From Clostridia bacterium (GTDB lineage Bacteria; Bacillota; Clostridia; Christensenellales; Aristaeellaceae): a DNA stretch of 64,000 nucleotides. The stretch covers positions 19,950 through 83,949 of the forward strand of contig CAAGII010000016.1 in NCBI GenBank assembly GCA_900769875.1, in the 5' to 3' direction. The notes below the pieces were generated by a model. That model saw only the letters and a list, made by a program, of their open reading frames with translations, was not told the origin of the DNA and did not search any database. The first letter of the stretch is position 1, and every line of letters begins with the position of its first letter. Below are positions 10,037-18,350 of the stretch, piece after piece. Both the position numbers and the translations under genes were made by a program.

Positions 10037-11449
10037 TTATTCCTGAGTGCCCCGAACCACCATGTTGTTGATCCACACGCCGCGCTTGACCAGTATGAAG
10101 CCAATCACGCACTTGATGAAATCCAGCGACTGTACGCACAGGTACAGCAGCACCACATGCATGGAGGTATGGTTGGCAAGCAGCCATGCGGCAGGCACCG
10201 ACACAGCCCATGTGAACACACTGTCAAACAGGAAGGTAATCATGGTCTTGCCGCCTGAGCGCAGGGTAAAGTAGCAGCAGTTGGCAAAGGAACTGAGCCA
10301 CATCACACAGGCGTTGACCATCAGGAACTGTCCCGCCATGACGCGCACACTCTCCGCCGTGTTGTAAATATGCGGAATTACGCCCGAGAGGGATGCCAGC
10401 ATCAGCCCCAGCACAACGCTCGAAAGCACGGATACCAGCATCAGCCGCCACGCCGTGCTGGTCGCCTCCTCCATCTTGCCCGCGCCGAGCCGCTGTCCCA
10501 CCATGATGGCTGTCGCATTGCCCAGCGAGAGGAACACCGCGTTGAACAGGTTGGCCACCGTGGCGCAGATGTTGAACGCCGCCACCACCTCAAGCCCACG
10601 CACGGAATAGCACTGCATCAGCACCGCCATGCCGGAGGACCAGAGGAACTCGTTGACCAAAAGCGGCATACCGCGCACGATGATATCGTGCAGCAGCTCC
10701 GTGGGAATGCGCAGCGAACGGTACGCACCGCGGATAAAGCGGAAGCGTTCGCTGTTTCTGTGCGTGTAGATGACGAGGATTGCCATTTCCACGCAGCGCG
10801 AGAGAACCGTCGCCACCGCAGCGCCGACAACGCCCATCCTCGGGAAACCGAGCATACCGAAGATCAACAGCCAGTTGAACAGCAGATTGACCGTAAACGC
10901 CGCGATGCCTGAAATCATCGGCACCCGCGTTTCGCCCAGCTCGCGCAACGTGCTGGCGTAAAGCTGCGAGACGGCGAAGGGGATCAGTCCGGGCAGCATC
11001 ACGCGCAGATATGAGAGCGCGTAGTCCATGGTGACGGCGGCACTCTCGCCGCTCTGGTCGCCCGTCAGGTACAAATGGATGAGGGGCTTCGCCGCAAAGG
11101 TGAACACCGCGCCTGCACAGAGCAGCATCAGGATGCAGATGATGATCTTCATTCGGAAGCAGCTGCGTACGCCTTCATCATCCTTCGCGCCGGCATACTG
11201 TGTGGCGAAGATGCCCGCACCTGCCAGGCCGCCGAACACGCACAGGTTGAACACAAACATCAGCTGGTTCACGATCGCAACGGCGGACATCGGCAGTGTG
11301 CCCACGCGCCCCACCATCACGTTGTCAAGCAGGCTCACCACATTGGATACCGTATTCTGAATAATGATCGGCAGCACGATGATCATCATCTGCCGGTAAA
11401 ACGCCCGGTCGCCAATCACAAGCTGCCGAAGGGTCTTCTTTTGCTGCAT
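10037..11449 (-). CDS. MATE family efflux transporter
   Basis: 470 residues with 12 predicted membrane helices in two related halves, the standard MATE size. Typical elements are the first-helix segment MIIVLPIIIQNTVSNVVSLLDNVMVG and the later MPLLVNEFLWSSG of the second half. It should export cationic drugs or metabolites in exchange for sodium or protons. I prefer the ATG of MQQKKTLRQL, nine bases after AAGG, over the ATG two codons earlier (11455). It has its own extended -10 promoter and its own terminator. Substrate cannot be predicted from the sequence. Confidence 0.9.
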   Translation of the reverse strand: MQQKKTLRQLVIGDRAFYRQMMIIVLPIIIQNTVSNVVSLLDNVMVGRVGTLPMSAVAIVNQLMFVFNLCVFGGLAGAGIFATQYAGAKDDEGVRSCFRMKIIICILMLLCAGAVFTFAAKPLIHLYLTGDQSGESAAVTMDYALSYLRVMLPGLIPFAVSQLYASTLRELGETRVPMISGIAAFTVNLLFNWLLIFGMLGFPRMGVVGAAVATVLSRCVEMAILVIYTHRNSERFRFIRGAYRSLRIPTELLHDIIVRGMPLLVNEFLWSSGMAVLMQCYSVRGLEVVAAFNICATVANLFNAVFLSLGNATAIMVGQRLGAGKMEEATSTAWRLMLVSVLSSVVLGLMLASLSGVIPHIYNTAESVRVMAGQFLMVNACVMWLSSFANCCYFTLRSGGKTMITFLFDSVFTWAVSVPAAWLLANHTSMHVVLLYLCVQSLDFIKCVIGFILVKRGVWINNMVVRGTQE

Positions 11450-11497
11450 TGCCATACGCCTTTCTGACCCGTCCGGAGTCAAGGTAGTCTATCTTGT

Positions 11498-11506
11498 AGT
11501 ATACCA
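11498..11506 (-). promoter_or_regulatory. Extended -10 promoter of the MATE gene
   Basis: Minus strand TGGTATACT; the -35 region (TATGCA) is poor, so the TG extension probably compensates. Confidence 0.55.
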
Positions 11507-11563
11507 TATCAGCACACGCTTGCATAGCACCCTGCAGATTTTTTCATCAAACCATCCGCATGC

Positions 11564-12352
11564 TCAGGAGAGGCCGACGTCCAGCACCATCATCAGCGCA
11601 AAGCCGCACAGAAGCGCCAGCGTCATTCCCACGCGATGTCCCTCGCGCTGGCTTTCGGGAATCAGCTCCAGCACCACCACCAGCATCATCGCGCCTGCCG
11701 CGAAGGCGAGCATCACTGGCAGGCACTGCCTGGCAGCGGCTGCAAGCAGCGCACCCATCAGGCACGCGATCGGCTCCACAATGCCCGACAGCGCGCCGTA
11801 CAGACACGCCTGAGCGCGCGGCATGCCGTCGCGGTGCAGCGGCAGGCTGATGGCCGCGCCCTCCGGCACATTCTGCAGACCGATACCCAGCGCGAGCATC
11901 CATGCGGCGCGATAGGCGCCCGTGCTGAGCGCTGCGCCAAACGCGATGCCGATGACCAGCCCCTCCGGGATATTGTGCAGTGTGATGGAGCTCATCAAAA
12001 GCCGCCGTCTGCGCGCCGGGTCATCCCCCCGCATGCATCCCCGGCGAATCAGGCGCTCCACCGCCGCGTCGCCGCCAAGCAGCGCCAGCGCGCCGCCAAG
12101 GAATCCCGTCAGCACAACGAGCCACGGAATCTGTCCGATCATTTGCGCATAGGCAATGCTGGGCTCAAGCAGCGACCAGAAAGACGACGCCGTCATAATG
12201 CCCGCGCCGAGGGCGAGCATCCCGTTGAGCACCACGGGTCTGGGCTTGCGGAAGCAGAAAACAGCCAGCGCGCCCGCCGATGTGAGCAGCCATGTACACA
12301 CGGATGCCAGCAGCGCCTGCACCGGCATGGAATATCTCAGAACCTCCTGCAT
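11564..12352 (-). CDS. ZIP family divalent metal transporter
   Basis: 262 residues from the ATG of MQEVLRYS, preceded by GCGAGGTG; an ATG seven codons earlier and one eight codons later are possible. It has eight predicted membrane helices. The signature helix IV reads HNIPEGLVIG and helix V LQNVPEGAAIS, which carry the metal-binding His/Asn/Glu residues of GufA/ZupT-type ZIP proteins. An intracellular loop with an aspartate/arginine-rich stretch lies between helices III and IV. It should import or equilibrate zinc or related divalent cations. It is divergent from the padR gene, and nothing in the sequence shows Zur or MntR control. Confidence 0.92.
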   Translation of the reverse strand: MQEVLRYSMPVQALLASVCTWLLTSAGALAVFCFRKPRPVVLNGMLALGAGIMTASSFWSLLEPSIAYAQMIGQIPWLVVLTGFLGGALALLGGDAAVERLIRRGCMRGDDPARRRRLLMSSITLHNIPEGLVIGIAFGAALSTGAYRAAWMLALGIGLQNVPEGAAISLPLHRDGMPRAQACLYGALSGIVEPIACLMGALLAAAARQCLPVMLAFAAGAMMLVVVLELIPESQREGHRVGMTLALLCGFALMMVLDVGLS

Positions 12353-12398
12353 GAAGGAACACCTCGCTTTCAAGCGTCAATACAGCCTATGCGCCCAA

Positions 12399-12429
12399 AA
12401 TATACCCGTGCAGACCCACACCGGGTCAA
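12399..12429 (-). promoter_or_regulatory. Possible promoter of the ZIP gene
   Basis: Minus strand TTGACC, 19-base spacer, TATATT. The spacer is long, so this is only a candidate. Confidence 0.35.
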
Positions 12430-12445
12430 ATGTGGAAGCAGGGGA

Positions 12446-12474
12446 TTGACAAATAGCTCGCACTGCGATATACT
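12446..12474 (+). promoter_or_regulatory. Sigma-A promoter of the padR-DUF2812 operon
   Basis: TTGACA (12446-12451), 17-base spacer, TATACT (12469-12474). Confidence 0.88.
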
Positions 12475-12490
12475 ATACATCGCAGTGCGA
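12458..12490. promoter_or_regulatory. Palindromic operator, probably for PadR
   Basis: A perfect 12-base inverted repeat, TCGCACTGCGAT and ATCGCAGTGCGA, around the nine-base centre ATACTATAC. It covers the right half of the spacer, the whole -10 box and the start region, so a bound dimer would block RNA polymerase. A partial third half-site (ATCGTACTGC) follows at about 12494-12503. PadR proteins commonly repress their own operon, which supports autoregulation. Confidence 0.75.
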
Positions 12491-12515
12491 TATATCGTAC
12501 TGCTTTGTACGGGAG

Positions 12516-12842
12516 GTGACGAACACGGACGCGCATATTCGCAAGGTCTATGTGCCCATGACGGAGACCGGCTTCTACATTCTGCTGTGCCTGCAAAAGC
12601 CGAACCACGGCTACGGCATCGTGCAAAAGGTCAGGCAGTTGACAGGCGGCGAAATCGTGCTTGCTCCGGGCACGATGTACGGCAGCCTGTCCAAGATGGA
12701 GAAGGACGGCCTGATCACGCTTGTGGCGGAACAGGACAAAAGGCGGATCTACCAGCTCACCGCGCTTGGCAGCGAGGTACTGCAGCTTGAGCTGAAGCGC
12801 GTGGAGCGCCTGTACCGCAACGCAAAGGAGATGGATTCATGA
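12516..12842 (+). CDS. PadR family transcriptional regulator
   Basis: Up to 108 residues. The winged helix shows the PadR pattern TGFYILLCLQKPNHGYGI, then APGTMYGSLSKMEKDGLI (recognition helix) and a wing with DKRRIYQLT. The C-terminal dimerisation helix is short (PadR subfamily 2, usually about 105-115 residues). The GTG at 12516 overlaps the GGGAGG ribosome site and is therefore doubtful; the ATG at 12558 (MTETGFYI, with AAGG upstream) is the alternative. It overlaps the DUF2812 gene by four bases, the usual partnership in Clostridia. It is expected to repress its own operon through the 33-base palindrome upstream. The inducing signal is unknown. Confidence 0.9.
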   Translation: MTNTDAHIRKVYVPMTETGFYILLCLQKPNHGYGIVQKVRQLTGGEIVLAPGTMYGSLSKMEKDGLITLVAEQDKRRIYQLTALGSEVLQLELKRVERLYRNAKEMDS

Positions 12843-13369
12843 ATACGATCACGGAATTTCACTGGTTTTTCATCACCGACTACGAGAAGGAAGCCGCCTA
12901 CCTGAGCGATATGCACCGCAGGGGCTGGAAGCTTACGCGCATCGTCTTTCCCGGATTCTATCATTTTGAGCAGTGCCAGCCGGAAGCGGTGGTCTATCAG
13001 CTCGACTACAATCAGGAGGGTCTCCAGCACAAGGCGGAATACACGCAGATGTTCACGGACTGCGGCTGGGAGTACATGTTTGACTATGTGGGCTACAGCT
13101 ATTTCCGCAAGCCCGAGAGCGAAATGCAGGGCGACGAGGAAATCTTCTGCGACGACGAATCGCGTCTGGCCATGCTGCAGCGCATCCTTGCCGGACGCAT
13201 GCTGCCGCTGCTATGCATCTTTACGGGCATCATCATCCCCCAGCTGTTCATGCAGAGCAGCCACAGGGTGATGTTCGCGGTGTATGTCGTGCTTTTCATG
13301 CTGTACTGCGCGATATTCGCCTACTGTACCGTCGCGTATTTCCGGATGCGAAACCGCATACGCAAATAA
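12839..13369 (+). CDS. DUF2812 domain membrane protein
   Basis: 176 residues. The N-terminal soluble domain (about 1-100) shows the DUF2812 phrases EKEAAYLSDMHRRGWKL and CGWEYMFDYVGYSYFRKP. Two membrane helices follow (about 125-142 and 147-168). Its start codon overlaps the padR stop (ATGA). DUF2812 proteins are almost always encoded next to a PadR regulator; they are thought to work in envelope stress or as antagonists of the regulator, but no biochemical role is established. Confidence 0.88.
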   Translation: MNTITEFHWFFITDYEKEAAYLSDMHRRGWKLTRIVFPGFYHFEQCQPEAVVYQLDYNQEGLQHKAEYTQMFTDCGWEYMFDYVGYSYFRKPESEMQGDEEIFCDDESRLAMLQRILAGRMLPLLCIFTGIIIPQLFMQSSHRVMFAVYVVLFMLYCAIFAYCTVAYFRMRNRIRK

Positions 13370-13383
13370 CTGTCCACAAAAAA

Positions 13384-13432
13384 GGCTGCCGGATGCTTGG
13401 ACTGGGAACAGTCCAGCTTCCAGCAGTCTTTT
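13384..13432 (+). terminator. Long bidirectional terminator
   Basis: A stem of about 19 pairs with two mismatches and one bulge, loop GGAA, from GGCTGCCGGA to CAGCAGTC, followed by TTTTG on the plus strand and TTTTTT on the minus strand. It separates the padR operon from the convergent antiporter gene. Confidence 0.8.
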
Positions 13433-13447
13433 GCGTATCACGCGTGG

Positions 13448-14650
13448 TTATGCCTTCCTGACAGCGGGCGCGCGCTTGGTCTCGGGTTTGATTTCGCCCG
13501 CGCGGGTCAGCGCGATCTTGGTAATCACGGGGCCGACCAGCTCATAGATCAGCGTACCGCTGAGCACCACAGCGTTGATGATATCCGCATACTCGGGCAG
13601 GGTCGTCATGGACATGCGCGCCATACCGATCGCCACGCCGGCTTGGGGAATCAGCGTGAAACCCAGATACTTGATGATGTTCGGGTCGCATTTCTGCGTC
13701 ACTGCGCCAAGCGTTGCGCCCACACACTTGCCCAGCGCGCGGCTGAGTACATACGCTACGCCCACCACCCCGACCGTCCTGAGCACGTCAAGGTTGAGGT
13801 TCGCGCCGCTGAGCACAAAGAACAGAAGGAACAGCGGCGGGGTAAAGCGGTCGACCTGCTCCAGCATGACGTCCGCCTTCGGGGTGAGGTTAATCATGGT
13901 CGCGCCCACCATCATGCAGACCAGCAGGCTGGAAAGATCAAACACCTCGGAAAGACCGACCGCCGTGAACACCGCCAGAATGGACAGGCTCAGGCGCTTG
14001 CCGCGGCTGTGAAAGAACGGGATGATCAGCACCAGCACAATGCCGATGACCACGCCCAGACCCAGCGAGCACACAATCTCCAGCAGCGGCTCCACCAGCA
14101 GCGTCATCACGCTCAGTGCGGAGCCGTCCACCAGTGTGCGCGCCACCGCCATCAGGATGGCGTAGAGCATCAGGCCGAGCGCGTCGTCCATGGCGACCAC
14201 GGGCAGCAGCATCTTGGATACGGGGCCGTTCGCCTTGTACTGGCGTACCACCATCAGCGTAGCGGCCGGCGCGGTCGCGGCGGCAATGGCGCCCAGCGCA
14301 AGGCACAGTGGCAGCGGCTGTCCGAAGGCGAGCAGCGTCAGGAACACAAGCAGCGACGCCGCGCAGCCCTCAAAGGCTGTGATGATGATGGGCTTGATGC
14401 CGATCTCCCGCAGATAGCTCAGCTTAAATTCCGAGCCGATGGAGTAGGCGATAAAACCAAGCGCCACATTGGAAAGAATGGTGAGCTGGCTGTTCATGGC
14501 CGGGGTCAGGGCGCCAAGCACATAGGGTCCCACCAGAAGGCCCGCGACAAGATAGCCCGTCACGTCCGGCAGATGAATCAGCTTCACCAGACGCGTGAGC
14601 AAAAGACCCATGGCGATCGCACAGGCAAGCGCAAGCAGCGTATTGTTCAT
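13448..14650 (-). CDS. Cation:proton antiporter, CPA2/Kef type
   Basis: 400 residues with 12-13 predicted membrane helices and no C-terminal RCK/TrkA-N domain. The first helix pair contains LIHLPDVTGYLVAGLLVGP, the pattern of CPA2 Na+(K+)/H+ antiporters. The core helix with the ion-binding acid is LPVVAMDDALGLMLYA (DD pair). It exchanges sodium or potassium for protons. The ATG overlaps the stop of the PII-like gene by four bases, so the two are translated together. That suggests that the small protein gates the antiporter in place of a fused nucleotide-binding domain (inference). Confidence 0.9.
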   Translation of the reverse strand: MNNTLLALACAIAMGLLLTRLVKLIHLPDVTGYLVAGLLVGPYVLGALTPAMNSQLTILSNVALGFIAYSIGSEFKLSYLREIGIKPIIITAFEGCAASLLVFLTLLAFGQPLPLCLALGAIAAATAPAATLMVVRQYKANGPVSKMLLPVVAMDDALGLMLYAILMAVARTLVDGSALSVMTLLVEPLLEIVCSLGLGVVIGIVLVLIIPFFHSRGKRLSLSILAVFTAVGLSEVFDLSSLLVCMMVGATMINLTPKADVMLEQVDRFTPPLFLLFFVLSGANLNLDVLRTVGVVGVAYVLSRALGKCVGATLGAVTQKCDPNIIKYLGFTLIPQAGVAIGMARMSMTTLPEYADIINAVVLSGTLIYELVGPVITKIALTRAGEIKPETKRAPAVRKA

Positions 14651-14994
14651 TTCTTCTTTTCCAGTCCTTCCACATAGGTCGTGGGGATGCAGAAGCAGAT
14701 GCCGGTATCCGGCTGATCCAGACCGCCGGTCGCCTCATTGATGATGTCCGTCAGCTGCTGACGCTGTTCATCGCGGATGATGGCGAACATGGTCTTGGAG
14801 CGCTTCCGCTCCGGGCTGTAGAAGTGGCGCAGAAGCCCCATCATGGGCAGATCGACGTTATCGTCGCCGTCCAGCACGCGCATCATGCCGGTCGAATCAA
14901 GCACAGTCGCGCCGCCGATGCCCTGTTCGAGCATCATCTCCAGAATCCGCTCCAGGCGCTCCACCTTGTTGAGCACAAGCACAAACATCTGCAT
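14647..14994 (-). CDS. PII-like signalling protein
   Basis: 115 residues from the ATG of MQMFVLVLNK, seven bases after GGGAGG. The ferredoxin-like fold pattern of the PII/CutA superfamily is visible: strand MQMFVLVLN, helix with ERLERILEMMLEQGIGGATVLDS, a variable T-loop region (about 40-70), strand TMFAIIRDE, helix, and a C-terminal strand. The T-loop lacks the canonical uridylylation context. PII-like proteins bind nucleotides, and several regulate a membrane transporter encoded beside them. Here the partner is the cation:proton antiporter that overlaps its 3' end. It has its own promoter. The ligand is unknown. Confidence 0.72.
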   Translation of the reverse strand: MQMFVLVLNKVERLERILEMMLEQGIGGATVLDSTGMMRVLDGDDNVDLPMMGLLRHFYSPERKRSKTMFAIIRDEQRQQLTDIINEATGGLDQPDTGICFCIPTTYVEGLEKKK

Positions 14995-15070
14995 AGGTTT
15001 GCCTCCCTCTGTACGGCGGCTGTGACGCAAGTGATACGCAGAGCCATAGTCGCTCGTTTGTCCGGATGGT

Positions 15071-15098
15071 ATTGTAGCACTTTCGTGCGGATTGTCAA
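15071..15098 (-). promoter_or_regulatory. Promoter of the PII-like/antiporter operon
   Basis: Minus strand TTGACA (15093-15098), 16-base spacer, TACAAT (15071-15076), about 75 bases before the start codon. Confidence 0.75.
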
Positions 15099-15196
15099 GG
15101 TTTGCGGCCCTTCTCCCCGGACGCGCAGCCCGGGAATTCTCATGAATTTCTCATCAATTCCACTGCAATTTCACAAGCAAACAGCCGCATGTTGTG

Positions 15197-15206
15197 GTAT
15201 GATGAT
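15197..15206 (+). promoter_or_regulatory. Extended -10 promoter of the DUF4342 gene
   Basis: GTGGTATGAT provides TG-n-TATGAT, with no good -35 box; it lies about 65 bases before the start codon. Confidence 0.45.
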
Positions 15207-15272
15207 GGTGTCGCAGGGGAAGCACAGCATCGCTCCCCTCGCCCGGTTCAATAACGAAAGGAGATTCCCGAT

Positions 15273-15998
15273 ATGGCAAGCTACACCATCGAAGACATTG
15301 AACTCATCCGCAAGAAGAGCGGGATCAGCTACCAGGAGGCTGTTGCCCTGCTGGACTATCATAACGGCAACGTGGCCCGCGCCCTGATTGATCTGGAGCG
15401 CAACGGACGCATCCAGAGCGACGAGCCCCAGCAGCGCCCCCAGCAGCAGTCCGACCCCCGCGCCGCAAGAAGGAGCGCAGTGGGCTTCCTGCAAAGGCTG
15501 TACCGCACCCGCGTCCATGTCGCGAAGGATCGCACACCGGTTGCCAATCTGAGCATCCTGTTTGTCGGCGCCTGCTTCCTTGTCTCGCCGTGGACGGTGA
15601 TTGGCTCCGCCATCCTCTCCGCCGTGCTTGGCTACAAAATCTCCTATGTGCGCGATGATCCCGACTTTGGCAACGAGAATCTGGAAAAGACCGTCCGCAG
15701 CGCATGCGATAACGCCAAAAGCACCGTGGATGACCTGATGGGCACCATCAAGGACGCCGCCAGGGAAGTGGAAAAGAAGGCGCATGCCGCCACTGCCGAG
15801 CCCGGAAACGACGCTGCCCCTGCCGCCGACAGCCGCAGCTACTACGGCGCCAATCCCGCAGCCACTACCTACCACAGCAGCTACACCGGCAACAGCGATA
15901 TTCCCACCATTCAGGTGCCTGTGCAGGTGCAGAGCCAGGACGGCAACGTCAGCGTGGAGGACGAGGGCGACGGACACAGCAGCGCCACCATCGGCTGA
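15273..15998 (+). CDS. DUF4342 (UBA-like) membrane protein
   Basis: 241 residues; ATG follows AAAGGAG. Residues 1-45 form a UBA/TS-N-like three-helix bundle (IEDIELIRKKSGISYQEAV, then LDYHNGNVARAL), the DUF4342 signature. A Gln/Pro/Asp-rich linker follows, then one or two hydrophobic segments (about residues 90-125, VANLSILFVGACFLV and TVIGSAILSAVLGY), an amphipathic acidic helix and a low-complexity Ala/Ser/Tyr tail. The function of DUF4342 is unknown. A two-component system lies 83 bases downstream, behind a weak hairpin, so partial co-transcription is possible. Confidence 0.82.
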   Translation: MASYTIEDIELIRKKSGISYQEAVALLDYHNGNVARALIDLERNGRIQSDEPQQRPQQQSDPRAARRSAVGFLQRLYRTRVHVAKDRTPVANLSILFVGACFLVSPWTVIGSAILSAVLGYKISYVRDDPDFGNENLEKTVRSACDNAKSTVDDLMGTIKDAAREVEKKAHAATAEPGNDAAPAADSRSYYGANPAATTYHSSYTGNSDIPTIQVPVQVQSQDGNVSVEDEGDGHSSATIG

Positions 15999-16018
15999 TC
16001 GTTTGAACCAGTTTCATG

Positions 16019-16043
16019 GGCAGCCCGGAGCATCCGGACTGCC
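16019..16043 (+). terminator. Weak hairpin between DUF4342 gene and response regulator
   Basis: GGCAG-C-CCGGA, loop GCA, TCCGG-A-CTGCC, followed only by TTGTGTG. It may attenuate rather than end transcription. Confidence 0.4.
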
Positions 16044-16081
16044 TTGTGTGCGTATGATTGCCGATCACAGGAGTTGATAGC

Positions 16082-16768
16082 ATGCCCCGCATTCTGATTG
16101 TGGAGGACGAAAAGAAAATCGCGCGCTTCCTTGAGCTGGAGCTGCGCCACGAGGGCTACGAGGTGGATACCGCGGGCGATGGACGCACAGGGCTGGACAA
16201 GGCGCTGTCATGCAAGCCTGACCTGATAATCCTCGACCTGATGCTGCCCGAGCTGAGCGGGATCGAGGTATGCCGCCGCCTTCGTCACGAAAGCGATGTG
16301 CCCATCATCATGCTCACCGCCAAGGACGACGTCTCCGACAAGGTGATGGGGCTGGATGTGGGCGCGGACGATTACATGACCAAGCCCTTCGCCATTGAGG
16401 AGCTGCTCGCGCGCATCCGTGTGGGGCTGAAAAAGCATCGGGCCATGAACGCGGACGCGGCACAGGAGCATGTGCTGACGGCGGGTCAGCTGCGGCTTGA
16501 TGCAGCCAGCTACACGGTCAGCTGGAAGGGCTCGCCCATCAGCCTGACCAAGAAGGAGTTCGACCTGCTGCACTACCTGATGGCGCACAAGGGGCAGGCC
16601 GTGACCCGCGACACGCTGCTCAGCGACGTGTGGGGCTACGACTACGCAGGCGACACCAATGTGGTGGATGTGTACATCCGCTACCTGCGCCACAAGATTG
16701 ACGAGCCGCTGGGCATCAAGACTCTCCACACCATTCGCGCTGTGGGCTATATGTTCCGCTATGAGTAA
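16082..16768 (+). CDS. Response regulator, OmpR/PhoB family
   Basis: 228 residues from the ATG eight bases after AGGAG. The receiver domain has the acidic pair ED (residues 9-10, VEDEKK), the phospho-acceptor Asp in LIILDLMLPELSG, Thr in LTAKDD and Lys in MTKPF, so it is fully equipped for phosphorylation. The C-terminal winged helix contains LTKKEFDLLHYLMAHKGQAVTRD and VDVYIRYLRHKID. It overlaps the histidine kinase gene by eight bases. Target genes are not evident. Confidence 0.95.
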   Translation: MPRILIVEDEKKIARFLELELRHEGYEVDTAGDGRTGLDKALSCKPDLIILDLMLPELSGIEVCRRLRHESDVPIIMLTAKDDVSDKVMGLDVGADDYMTKPFAIEELLARIRVGLKKHRAMNADAAQEHVLTAGQLRLDAASYTVSWKGSPISLTKKEFDLLHYLMAHKGQAVTRDTLLSDVWGYDYAGDTNVVDVYIRYLRHKIDEPLGIKTLHTIRAVGYMFRYE

Positions 16769-18227
16769 GAAGCACAGAAAAAAGGCGGTTCCCGGGGAAA
16801 GGCAGCCGAATCTGTACAACCGCCTTGCGCACATCTCCAGCAGGCTGCGCTTTTCGCTGACCTTCCGTATCGCGCTGCATTACTGTAGCCAGTTGCTGCG
16901 GACGGTGTTTTCCCACGCGCTGATCGTCACGCTGAGTCTCCTGCTTGGCGTGTCGGCGCTTTTGTACAGCGATCTGGACTGCCTGCGCTCCGCTGTCTTG
17001 GCGGGCTCAGCGGACGCTCCCGCTTCTCTGTGGGAGGAAAGCTACGCCGTGCAGCTCAGCCTGATGCCAGACGCCGACTGGTACGATACCGGCGAGCTGC
17101 TGCGCATGAATCTCAGCGCCAACGCCTCCTCGCTGCCCTACCGTCTCACGGTGCTGCTGCCCTCGCCCCGCGGCGGACTCATGAAGGCATGCTATCGGCT
17201 GTCTCCGCTCTATACGCTCTGGGCCGTGCTGATGGCCGGCGTGCTTTTGTCCGATCTTGTGCGGATGCTTTATCTTATGCGGCATCACCACCGGCTCGAT
17301 GAGCGGGTGCTGTCGCCCATCCGCGATATGACCGAGCTTGCAGCGACGCTGAGCGCCAACAACCTTTCCAACCGCATCAACGTCGCGGGCACCAAGGATG
17401 AGCTCAAGGATCTTGCGGTGGTCATCAACTCCATGCTTGATCGCATTGAGCGCAGCTACAACAGCCAGAAGCAGTTTGTATCCGACGCCAGCCATGAGCT
17501 GCGCACACCGATTGCGGTGATTCAGGGCTACGTGAACATGCTCAAGCGCTGGGGTAAGGATGATCCCAACGTGCTGGACGAAGGCCTTGCCGCGATCTCG
17601 CAGGAAACCGCCAGCATGAAGGAACTGGTGGAGAACCTGCTCTTCCTTGCAAGGCACGACAAAAAAACGCTGATGCTGGAGATGGAGACCTTCGACCCCT
17701 GCGATATGGTGTCCGAGCTCTATCGCGAAGCGCAGATGGTCACGCCGGGCGACCGTTTCGAGCTGCTGTCCAGCGATCACTGCACCATCGAAGCCGACCG
17801 CGGCATGATCAAGCAGGTCATGCGCATCCTGCTGGACAACGCCGTGAAATACACACCGCCCGGTGGCACCATCGGCATGGGCGTATACGCCACCCCGAAC
17901 GGCTGCTCGCTGGTGATGAAGGACAACGGCGCGGGCATTCCCGGCGACGAGCTTGCCAAGATTTTTGACCGCTTCTACCGCTCCGACAGCGCCCGTAAGG
18001 CAGAAAGCGGCGGTCACGGCCTGGGGCTGAGCATCGCGCGCATCATTGTGGTAGCGCACGGCGGCAAAATACGCGTCCGAAGCAAGGTGGGCGAAGGCAC
18101 CGTTTTCTCCGTGCTGCTCCCCGCGCATCAGACCATTGCCCCAGCCGCGGTAGAGCCTCCCGCCGCAGAGGAGCAGCCGCCGAAAAAGCTTCGCCGCAGA
18201 CTGCGCAAAAAGGTCAACGCCGCATAA
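16761..18227 (+). CDS. Sensor histidine kinase
   Basis: 488 residues from the ATG that overlaps the regulator stop (TATGAGTAA). There are two membrane helices (about 48-70 and 165-190) around an extracytoplasmic sensor loop of some 95 residues with no recognised domain, then a HAMP linker (about 190-245). The H-box is SDASHELRTPIAV, the N-box LLDNAVKYTPPG, and the G-boxes DNGAGIP and GHGLGLSIA, so the kinase should be active. The tail is basic and Pro-rich (EEQPPKKLRRRLRKK). It resembles the ArlS/CssS-type kinases of Gram-positive bacteria. The signal is unknown. Confidence 0.93.
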   Translation: MSKKHRKKAVPGERQPNLYNRLAHISSRLRFSLTFRIALHYCSQLLRTVFSHALIVTLSLLLGVSALLYSDLDCLRSAVLAGSADAPASLWEESYAVQLSLMPDADWYDTGELLRMNLSANASSLPYRLTVLLPSPRGGLMKACYRLSPLYTLWAVLMAGVLLSDLVRMLYLMRHHHRLDERVLSPIRDMTELAATLSANNLSNRINVAGTKDELKDLAVVINSMLDRIERSYNSQKQFVSDASHELRTPIAVIQGYVNMLKRWGKDDPNVLDEGLAAISQETASMKELVENLLFLARHDKKTLMLEMETFDPCDMVSELYREAQMVTPGDRFELLSSDHCTIEADRGMIKQVMRILLDNAVKYTPPGGTIGMGVYATPNGCSLVMKDNGAGIPGDELAKIFDRFYRSDSARKAESGGHGLGLSIARIIVVAHGGKIRVRSKVGEGTVFSVLLPAHQTIAPAAVEPPAAEEQPPKKLRRRLRKKVNAA

Positions 18228-18262
18228 GAAAAGGTGCGGAGGACGAACCACACCGAGTATAC

Positions 18263-18306
18263 AGGAAAAGGGCATGATCCTTTCATCGGGATCATGCCCT
18301 TTCCTG
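18263..18306. terminator. Bidirectional terminator
   Basis: AGGAAA-GGGCATGATCC, seven-base loop, GGATCATGCCC-TTTCCT: 11 perfect pairs plus an outer A/T arm that gives a T-rich tail on both strands. It separates the two-component system from the end of the polysaccharide locus. Confidence 0.75.
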
Positions 18307-18350
18307 TGCCACGCAGCATAGCGGCATCGTATCTGCCATGCTGCCTGGGA

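Noticed and set aside
10982..11482. An upstream start for the MATE protein (MTPDGSERRMAMQQ)
   Set aside because: The extra residues lack a ribosome site and would begin very close to the predicted transcription start.
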